From Cepaea nemoralis (Eukaryota; Mollusca; Gastropoda; Stylommatophora; Helicidae), in contig JACEFZ010006263.1 of the NCBI GenBank assembly GCA_014155875.1, positions 514,001-578,000 on the forward strand: a stretch of DNA of 64,000 nucleotides. The letters are read 5' to 3'. Position numbers and translations under genes: made by a program. This document shows positions 55,561 to 64,000 of the stretch, in pieces (within the stretch, counting starts at the first letter, position 1; every line of letters begins with the position of its first letter). Under the pieces are notes generated by a model that saw only the letters and a program-made list of their open reading frames with translations, was not told the DNA's origin and did not search any database.

Positions 55561-55760
55561 GATGAAATAGATAGCGTAGAGGGCGCCGTGTTACTTGCGT
55601 TGTAGTCCCTGTGAGCTATAGTCTGCGAAGTCAGATTACAAGTGATATACATATACAGTCACCTCACACCCCTGGTAGTTTTCTTCGTATTGAGGTCTGG
55701 TCAGTTATTAAAGACAGGACTGTAGGTATATTACAACCATTTTGTTTTTATGTAGGTGTT
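55561..55760. other. Spacer within the element
   Basis: 200 bp between small genes. No convincing frame on either strand. Confidence 0.4.
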
Positions 55761-56159
55761 TTAATACTCGTCCGCTAGTGTGGATTGACTAAAGGTTAAG
55801 GATACCGGTGACGATGGTGAGGATGGTTCTGGAGTATCCTGTTGTCGATTATAGTCGAGGATGCACTCCTCAATTTTATTCAGGCTTAATGTGAGTATTT
55901 CTTGTTTGGTGAAGTTCTGTTGTAGTACATCCCGCAGTCGAATCGTTACTAGGTCCGCAAAACTACCACCCTCACTTTAATCACAAGAATGACTGAATGG
56001 ATTCTCGGCTTCTTGATTTTGTGGGACATTAAGACACGCCATGCAATAGCTGTATGGTTCAGCTCTTAGTATGCTCCTCAGTTTGCTAATTAGGTTTTCG
56101 TGGGGCTCAGTATCTGTAAAACAGAGAAGAATATGGCACTTTATCAGCGTTATAGACAT
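55761..56159 (-). pseudogene. Gene with one in-frame stop, 133 codons
   Basis: One frame is open for 60 codons, has a TAA at 55977-55979, and continues in the same frame for 66 more codons to TAA at 55761. Before the stop it reads EPHENLISKLRSILRAEPYSYC and NPFSHSCD; after it reads FADLVTIRLRDVLQQNF, EILTLSLNKIEECILDY and a Pro/Ser-rich tail (PEPSSPSSP). Continuity of amphipathic helix-like text on both sides argues for a real gene with a nonsense mutation. Its 5' end overlaps the upstream 48-codon gene. A TCTCTGTTTTACAG acceptor-like site at 56112-56125 offers an alternative spliced start. Confidence 0.55.
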
Positions 56160-56253
56160 TGATATTACAGTTAATAGCTATGAATCTGAGTGTCGGGCAC
56201 ATCATGTCTTCTAACAGTCTGGGGTTTCGACGTACCGCCATGTATTTCACCAT
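56107..56253 (-). CDS. Small gene overlapping its upstream neighbour (TAATG), 48 codons
   Basis: The ATG shares a base with the TAA of the preceding gene (TAATG at 56251-56255). Reads MVKYMAVRRNPRLLEDMMCP, RFIAINCNINVYNADKV and YSSLFYRY, then TGA. The basic N-terminus and aromatic C-terminus look protein-like. Not recognised. Confidence 0.5.
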   Translation of the reverse strand: MVKYMAVRRNPRLLEDMMCPTLRFIAINCNINVYNADKVPYSSLFYRY

Positions 56254-56980
56254 TATTCTAGGTCTGATCTCTTCCGAACTCGAAAATGTAACGTCAGCAC
56301 TGAAGTCCCGGTAGTGTATGTGACCTTTGTGCCCGTATCAGTGGTTAGAAGTATTTTCACCGTGTCGAAGGAGTAACGACTCAGCGGTGTGTAGTGAGGT
56401 TTCTCGTAGGCGCGAAACACTGAGGTCGATAGCTGATTCATGATAGGAACCGTCCTTAGTAGTGGGACCATGACGTCTCCGACTGGTCTCGCCGCAATGA
56501 GATCGCAGCATACGTAGACATTTTGCAGGTCGTTATTCAGGTCTATCGCCCCTTCACCTTCAATTGTATCTAGTATCTCTTGCAACTTCTCACTAAATGT
56601 AATAGTGGCCCAGGGTTCGAGTATTTTCACGATGACTTTCTTTGATTCATTGTCGAAACGGAATAGAACACAGAGCTGATCGTCCACCTTCCAATCTTTC
56701 ATTAGGCGATTCAGTGAAGCTATAAACGCGTCTGGTGAACTGTACAGGCCTGGGGGACATGTCTTTCTTATCACTCTACCGTTTGATGGGATTATCTTAA
56801 CCACACTGCATTCTCTAGCACATTGCAGTAGTAGTTGGGGAATTGAATTTCGGCCAGACCCACTTCGAAATGTTGACTCACCTCAATAGTCTGCGGTAAC
56901 CTCATGAAATAGTGACCTGGTGTGTTCTTGGGAAACATGTTCGGCGAAGCATTACTCGGTAATGTCAGGTAGAAGCTCAT
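56253..56980 (-). pseudogene. MSFYLTLPSNAS virus-like protein, frameshifted
   Basis: The first 58-62 codons (56980-56792) begin MSFYLTLPSNASPN and include FEVGLAEIQFPNYY. A second frame, open for about 183 codons (to 56253), continues without a gap from near 56800: LYSSPDAFIASLNRLMK, VYVCCDLIAARPVGD, LLRTVPIMNQLSTSVF, ending FRVRKRSDLE. One frame change near 56795-56805 separates them, so the gene is broken or needs a shift. The start ATG overlaps the stop of the membrane-protein gene (ATGA). The FYLTLPSN start with F-VGL-EIQ-P some 30-45 residues later is, from memory, the mark of a family of uncharacterised proteins in invertebrate genomes. A structural role is inference. No signal peptide or transmembrane helix. 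Confidence 0.65.
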
Positions 56981-57205
56981 ATTTTAGGGTTTGGTAGCAT
57001 GTTACCCAGACAGCTGCTTAGAAGAGCGATCCACAACTTGCCCTCGACTGCGTCGAGACAGATTGAATAGCGATACGCCAATGACTGTGTATATAACAAC
57101 TAGTTGACAGAAGAAGACAATCTCTAGTCGCGGTGCTCGCCGACCACACATGCACCAGAACAAATTTCTTTCCCCCTCTGGTTTATTTTGTGGGTTAGTT
57201 TCCAC
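56977..57205 (-). pseudogene. Small one-pass membrane protein, frameshifted
   Basis: The first frame starts at 57205 or, more likely, at the second Met (57151, MCGRRAPRLE) and contains one strong membrane helix IVFFCQLVVIYTVIGVSLFNL, then leaves its original reading near SRRSRG. In the neighbouring frame the sequence goes on as LWIALLSSCLGNMLPNP and meets TGA at 56977-56979, overlapping the next gene's ATG. The basic residues before the helix predict an N-in topology. Small membrane proteins ending in this motif sit just before FYLTLPSNSS genes as I recall them. Function unknown. Confidence 0.62.
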
Positions 57206-57206
57206 G

Positions 57207-57540
57207 TTGGTTTCTTACATTACCTCTGTTTTTGACCTACTAGGTAATTACACTCGTGTCTCGACTGTATCATTAGTTGCTATTGGCAAATGCAAAAATC
57301 AGTGCTCGAGGCGCTCCTTGTGGGACATTGCCGGTACTAAGGACACTACTTTCTGTATGCAGGCTTGATGAATCAGCCATGTGCACGTGCTGATTGGTGT
57401 CGCAGCCAGCAGAGCAAATATTCCAGTTATATGTGATTAGCACCATATATCCCTCTATTATATTAGTATTGTTAGGTTAACTGTAAGCCTACTTGGAGAA
57501 CCACAACAAAAATGTGAAAGATTAAAAAAAAAATCCATCT
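57207..57540 (-). other. Possible 5' intron of the leftward unit
   Basis: Between the candidate donor at 57543 and the membrane gene lies non-coding text with acceptor-like TTTGCCAATAG (about 57284-57294). No other feature seen. Confidence 0.3.
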
Positions 57541-57543
57541 TAC

Positions 57544-57625
57544 CATTAGAGACTTGGCACATTGTGAACTGAACGGTGTTCACTGAGACCGGGACTTCTA
57601 GACGGCGAATGGTGGCTTTTATATA
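57544..57625 (-). promoter_or_regulatory. TATA box, initiator-like site and short first exon
   Basis: On the minus strand: TATATAAAAG (57625-57616), then TCAGT (57586-57582), an arthropod/mollusc-type initiator, ATG at 57562 and a GTAAG donor at 57543 after six codons (MCQVSN). TATA to initiator distance is about 40 nt, somewhat long. Together these suggest a pol II promoter with a spliced leader-like first exon driving the leftward genes. Confidence 0.42.
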
Positions 57626-57844
57626 CACGATATCTGCTGACGAAGACTCCTGACTGAGTTGAATATTGTCTGGACATGTCTGACCTTGATGTATTCACAT
57701 GCTAAGGTCGTGGTATATCACCACGACATAGTGTAGTATCCTTCTTATCCACGTGTTCCAGCTGTAACATTATAGCTATATCCGGCTGTGATGTAATTTT
57801 TACCGGTTTTAGCTAGCTAGCATGTAGTCTCTAGCTTGACTGCA

Positions 57845-57945
57845 ATATGTAAAAGAAATTCAGCCGTTCAGAAAGACGACAACCTTGCCCAGGAAGCATG
57901 AATGCTGGGGCTGACTGTGATGTCATGTAAATGCAATGCATTAAA
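57845..57945 (+). repeat. SINE-A 3' half inside the element
   Basis: CCGTTCAGAAAGACGACAAC, ACCTTGCCCAGGAAGCATGA and GACTGTGATGTCATGTAAAT parallel the SINE-A body and end. This is the likely ancestor of the units in the neighbouring array. Confidence 0.6.
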
Positions 57946-58024
57946 GCTTGACTGTGATATGTAAAAGAATATGAGAGATAGGGCGATCGAGAGAGGGAGT
58001 GAAAGAGAGAGCGAGAGAGAAAGC

Positions 58025-58885
<861 letters not shown>

Positions 58886-58979
58886 ATGTCACCCAGGCAC
58901 CTACTTATAGATGCCTTACCCACTGGGACAACCTACATGCAGCTATAGAAATACATACATATATAAATAAATAAGTACA

Positions 58980-59632
58980 TAAATACATAAATACATATCT
59001 ATTTATATTTCATATTTCAAACCATTTGTGTAACGCCTTCGTATAGCTATATTTGAGAATAGCTTATTTTTTCTGCGCAAATATTCCCTTCACAGCCCCC
59101 GCCGTACCACGTCGTCTGATCTCTTACCTGAGATAAGTATTGAAGTCCGTTGACGTTAATTGAAAATTCCCTAGGCGTTCTGGCTGACCGCTAATCAGTA
59201 AATCTCGTACGACGATCGCTAGGCAGAAGAGGCGAGGAATGTAATTAGATAGCTGCAAGGCCAAGCACAAGGGGACACAGCTATTTCCAAGAAAAACGAA
59301 TCGTCTCCCTTTGGGTACTTATTTAGTTTGTTTGGAAAAAGGGGATGTAACTATGGGGTTTTATAATATTACATATATTTATGATTATCTTAGCAAGTTA
59401 TGGCTTAAATTAATTAAGAATAATATTTATTTACATTGACATTATCATCCGCTATCTCCGCTATACATACAAGAAATTTTGCCGTTTATTATGTTTATTA
59501 CGCTTAATGTTTAATAATATTGTATGCCTGTCTAGTATATTTTTAAACTAGATTTTCACCAATCACGTAAAGATAATACATGGGCATGGACTTCTGCTGA
59601 ATTAGCTATCAGCGTGGAAAGTTTATTGACGA
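58980..59632 (-). repeat. Right terminal inverted repeat
   Basis: Reverse complement of 52033-52678, from TAAATACATAAATACATATC to ATTGACGA. Beyond 59632 the text (ATTCAAGAAG...) no longer matches the left flank, so the outer boundary is sharp to within a few bases. Confidence 0.9.
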
Positions 59633-60250
59633 ATTCAAGAAGAAATCACAAGATTGATCACTGACTTTAAGAAGACATCACAAGATTGACCACTGACTTC
59701 AAGAAGACATCACAAGATTGATCATTTACTTTAAGTACACATCACAAGATTGATCATTGACTTTAAGAATACATCACAAGATTGATCACTGACATTAAGA
59801 AGACATCATCAGATTGATCATTCACCTCAAGAAGATACAACAAGATTGATTATTCACTTTTAAGTCTGGCCCAAAGGTGGAGACATTACACTCAGTAATA
59901 CAAGTAGACACCACAATATTGATCACAGACTTTAAGAAGACATCACAAGATTGATTACTGACTTTAAGAAGACATCATACGATTGATTACTGGCTTCAAG
60001 AAGACATCACAAGATTGATCATTTACTTCAAGAAGACACAAGATTGATAATTGAACTGACTTTAAGAAGACATCACAAGATTGATTACTGACTACAAGAA
60101 GACATCACAAGATTGATCATTTACTTCAAGAAGACACAAGATTGATAATTGCACTGACTTTAAGAAGACATCACAAGATTGATCATTTACTCCAAGAAGA
60201 CACAAGATCGATAACTGCACTGACTTTAAGAAGACATCACAAGATTGACC
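59633..60250. repeat. ~33-bp minisatellite between TIR and Tx1 LINE
   Basis: About 18 units with AAGAAGACATCACAAGATTG and ATCATTTACTTC / ACTGACTTTA alternatives. It begins at the TIR boundary and ends exactly where the Tx1 coding text starts, reading RRHHKID in the LINE's frame. The interruption at 59860-59905 is unique sequence. Confidence 0.88.
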
Positions 60251-62135
60251 ATAAGGCTGTAGATGCAACAATAAACACAGTACAAGCAACACCACATCTT
60301 AGAAGATCTCCCCATTGGAAACTGAACTGCACACTTTTACAAAATCAGGACTATGTAGATTGCATAACAAAACTGATCCTCACATACACAAGCGATATAC
60401 CAGAGGGTAATGCGCGAGAACTCTGGGAAACACTTAAACAAACTATACGAGAGAGAACACAAACACTAGCAGCAGTAATACACAAGCAAAAACTACAACA
60501 AGAAAAAGTATTGGAAAATGCAATTAAGCTCTTACTACAGACAGACACAAAGTCACCACACATCATAGAATTACAGGAAGAATTAGATCTCCACAGACAT
60601 CATCGATTTCAGGGGGCTTTACTGGGAACAAAGTTACAAACTATAACACAAGAGATACCGAGTAAAAAATACCTATCTTTAGAACAAAACATACATCGCA
60701 GCAGACAGATAGGCCAGATAATTGACAGGGAAGGAAATACACAAGTCGAGCCGCAACAAATAGCCTTAGCCTTTGAAGATTATTACAAGAACCTTTATAC
60801 AGAGGAAAACACATAGGCACACGTGCAAGAACACTTTATGAAATTCACAAAAGAACTCACAGAGGAACAGAAACTAACACTAGATACTGAATTAACACTA
60901 ACAGATATAGCACAAGCGGTTCATGGAATGCAGAAGGGCAAATCGCCTGGCCCTGACGGTATTACCGCTGAATTCTATCAGTGTTTCTTTCCTCTTCTAG
61001 GTCCCCTTTTACTAACAGTATTCTCTGAATCTTTCCAAAAACAAGAACTCCCATCCAGTTTCAACACGTCTTACATCACTCTTATTCCGAAGGAGAACAC
61101 CGACAAGACACTTTTAAAGAGTTACAGACCGATCTCGCTTTTAAATGTAGACTATAAGATTTTAACAAAGGCTTTGACGAATAAATTGAAACCAGTAATG
61201 TCATCTCTCATTCATGAAGACCAGCAATGTAGTGTGCAACACCGGAATATCCAGCAACACACACACTTCATAAGGGACATCATCAACTACACACATCTGA
61301 AAAACTGTCAGTTCTCAATTCTCTCTTTAGATCAAGAAAAAGCATTCGACAGAATATCTCACTCATACCTCCACAAAACTCTCTCACACTGCAACGTGGG
61401 AAATTATTTTCGGACATGGGTTAAAATTTTATATATGAAACCGGAAAGTCGGATTCTATTAAACCATACCCTAACCAATTCTTTCAGGTTGACTAGGTCA
61501 GTGAGACAGGGATGTCCCTTGTCCCCATTACTGTACGTTGTCGCTCTAGAGCCACTTCTAGAAAAGATACGACAGGACGACAATGTCAGGGGTACGTTCA
61601 TACCAGGGAAGGGTGAACAAAAGCTGCGTGCTTATGCGGACGATACCATTTTCTTTCCGACAACTGAAAAATATGTACGGATCATTTTGGAAACGTTCTC
61701 GTTTTTCGGCAAAGGGAGTGTGGCAAAATTAAACGTCCAAATATCTACTATAATGGGCTTAGGCAAATGGAAAAATAAGGCGGATTTTCCATTTGACTTA
61801 ACATCAAACAATCTAATAAAAGTGTACGGAATAGTCTTCCCATGTCAACCAAATCAGACACACAAAGACACTTGGCAAAATCTAGAGAAGAAAATAACAG
61901 ATATGTTTAAGAGGTACAAATACAAAACAACTACCATATTTGGTAGAAGTACCATTGTTAATACATATATAATTCCAAAAATACTATATCTGTGCACAGT
62001 CCTAGATCCTCCACGTCAGACTGTCACAAAAATAAACAAAGAGATTAGACGCTTTGTGTTTGGCAGCACCATCTACGCTATCAAACATACTACACTCATG
62101 CAAGACAAAAAAGATGGAGGTATCGCCCTCCAAGA
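60251..62135 (+). pseudogene. Tx1/L1-type LINE ORF2, one in-frame stop, both ends lost
   Basis: Frame 1 is open from the minisatellite to 62169 except for a TAG at 60814-60816. The start matches the end of an L1-type endonuclease domain (HWKLNCTLLQNQDYV). The RT follows: SPGPDGITAEFY, SYRPISLLNVDYKI, motif A LSLDQEKAFDRIS, motif B RQGCPLSPLLYVVALEPL, motif C AYADDTIFF, then FSFFGKGSVAKLN. The Tx1/L1 clade is favoured by DQEKAFDR and the FGKGSVAKLN-like piece after YADD. The endonuclease is missing at the minisatellite junction, and the C-terminus is cut by the oppositely oriented LINE-B at about 62135. Confidence 0.88.
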
Positions 62136-64000
62136 CCATCCATCCATCCATCATGTGCCATGCCGGTAAGCGTGGGCGGGCATGTTCTGCCATCTCACTC
62201 GATCACCAGAGTCGTGGATCAGCTCCGTGTTTCTGTCTCTACCATGCCACAAGGCCAAGCCATCCAGGTACTTGCTTCTAGGTCTTCCCCTTGGTCTGTT
62301 CCCCTCGATCTTACCAGTTGTCACCAAATTCTCCAATCCATTTCTTCTCATAACATGCCCAAAAAATGTTGACTGTCTACGTCTAATTTCTCTAATCAAT
62401 TTACGATCTTCATTTGTTTCTTGAAGGACTTGTTCATTGGTCTTTCTGGCTGTCCATGGTATTCTTTGCATTTTCCTCAGAAACCACATCTCTACAGCCA
62501 TCAGATGTTTTTCAGCCTGACTGCTCATTGTCCACGCTTCACATCCATATAAAAGTACAGGTTCTATGTAGCATCTCAACACTCTTTTTCTCGTTTAAAT
62601 TGACATCTTTTTATTGGTCAATATGTTTTTCATCTGACTAAAGGCTACTTTTGCCATGGCGATTCTTGTTCTAATCTCTTCAAGGTATCTCCCATCAGAT
62701 GTTATTACTGTTCCGAGATAATTGTACCTACTCACTTGTTGAAGAATATTCCCATTTACTTGTATATTACATTGTGGTATTTCGTCCTTCCTAGTGACAA
62801 CCATAATCTGTGTCTTTTTACAATTTAATTCTAACCCTAGTTGTTTACTGTGTGTAACAATCGCATCTACTAAATTTTGCAGGTCCTGTTCATTGTCTGC
62901 AATCAAGACTGTATCATCTGCATATCTAATGTTATTGATGCATCGTCCCCCAATGTTGATTCCTTCCATATCTTCAATATTTCTGAAAATACTTTCACTG
63001 TACAGGGAAAACAGATTTGGAGACATTACACATCCCTGTCTCACACCCCTTTTAATAGGCTGATATTGGCTTACTTCATTATCAACTCTTATGGCAGCTT
63101 GTTGTTTCAAATATATGGTTTTTACAAGTCTAAGATCTTTTCCATCAATTTGTAGATCTTCAAGCATCATTATCATGTTGACATGTCTCACTTTATCAAA
63201 AGCCTTTGTGTAGTCAATAAAGCAAAGGTGTAGATCTTTGTTTACTTCTATAGAACGTTCGATTATATTTCTCAGTATATACACAGCATTTCCACAAACC
63301 CACATTGTTCTTCTCCTATTTCAGGTTGTATTTTCCTCCTAACTCTTTGCATGATAATTCTTAGCAAAATCTTCGTGATGTGACTCATTATACTAATTGT
63401 TCGATGTTGATCACATTCCAAGGCTCCTGATTTCTTTGGGATTGCAATAAATACATTGTCAAATGACAATGACATAACTCCTGAGGTATATTTCCAGTAT
63501 CATATATTGTATTAAGCAGACTGGTAACTTTATCTATTCCATATTCTTCTAAAGCATTAATCATTTCTGTTGTGACGCTGTCTGAACCGGGGGTCTTGCC
63601 AGATTTCATATGGTTAAACGCATTCTGAACCTCCATCTTCAAAATTGCTGGTCCTTCATTATTATTTTGGACATCGTACTGTTCGTCTCTGTTATCGACA
63701 TAAAGGTTTTTCACGTAATCTGACCATTCGTGTAAGATCTGATCTTTTTCTATTATGACTCTTCCATCTTTTGTCTTTAGGCAGCCTGCTGATGTACGTG
63801 TTCTTTGATTAGTAAGCTCCTGAATTCTTTTGCGCATTAGTTTCGCATTGTTACTGTTGTGTTGTTTTTCAATTTCACTGTAATTTTTCTCAAGCCATGT
63901 TTCTTTTGCTTTCTTACATAAGGTTCTCACTTTTCTGTGAATTTCTTCATATTTGGCAGGATTATTGTTGTTCTGTCTTCTTGTTTCCATTAGTTGTAAA
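62136..64000 (-). pseudogene. RTE-like LINE (LINE-B) linker, RT and C-terminus, runs off window
   Basis: Minus strand. From the right edge: METRRQNNNNPAK linker and SGKTPGSDSVTTEMI (to 63388), then IAIPKKSGALECDQHRTISI in another frame (63475-63272), then the RT core in a third (63305-62595): FIDYTKAFDKV (motif A), KRGVRQGCVMSPNLFSLYSE (motif B), IRYADDTVLIADN (motif C), YNYLGTVITSDGR. A TAA at 62595-62597 replaces an expected Lys codon, after which the same frame continues with CYIEPVLLYGCEAWTM, FFGHVMRRNGLENL and NTELIHDSGDRVRW to a CATGGCACATGATGG 3' end. No RNase H. Lesions: two frameshifts and one stop. The endonuclease lies outside the window. The 33780-34870 fragment shows that part. 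Confidence 0.88.

Overview
This is animal nuclear DNA: genes are split by introns, most of the sequence is interspersed and tandem repeats, and there is no operon-like bacterial layout. The mix of non-LTR retrotransposons (an RNase H-bearing LINE, RTE-like LINEs, a Tx1/L1-type LINE), several tRNA-derived SINE families and long minisatellites suggests a lophotrochozoan, probably a mollusc; that assignment is an inference from repeat style, not a proof.

Layout. 1-26 kb is repeat-dominated intergenic DNA: a 3.2-kb minisatellite of 42-bp units (3168-6351), a hAT-type MITE with a perfect 8-bp target duplication (9287-9756), two 5'-truncated copies of an RNase H LINE (12.0-14.1 kb), and many SINEs. 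26.4-37.4 kb holds the one host gene I can support, a four-exon SIVA (apoptosis regulatory protein) homologue on the + strand, whose introns carry minisatellites, SINEs, MITEs and LINE fragments. 37.4-52 kb is again repeats, including a 52-bp minisatellite (47.0-48.3 kb), a degraded retrotransposon ORF1 with zinc knuckles, and a 50-bp array with a 654-bp higher-order period (49.4-51.1 kb).

The most unusual object is at 52033-59632: about 650-bp terminal inverted repeats enclose a leftward set of small, tightly overlapping genes. They include a one-pass membrane protein with an LWIALLSSCLG motif, a protein starting MSFYLTLPSNAS, several genes of about 48 codons, and a Q/N-rich protein made of 63-residue repeats. 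A promoter-like 5' exon lies upstream and a poly(A) signal downstream. Frameshifts, a stop codon and a LINE insertion show the copy is dead. I read it as a relic of a virus-like long-TIR mobile element, possibly Polinton/adintovirus-related but without visible polymerase or integrase. Just right of it lie a 33-bp minisatellite, a Tx1-type LINE with one in-frame stop, and an RTE-like LINE that runs off the window.

How parts relate. SINE-C carries the same 3' tail as the RNase H LINE, which implies that this LINE machinery mobilises it. SINE-D copies have fixed ends and 12-bp target duplications, so they moved relatively recently. Nested insertions give a local order: RTE-like fragments are older than SINE-C and SINE-D, and a SINE-A copy splits a SINE-B copy. 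Repeat family letters are local names used only in this annotation.
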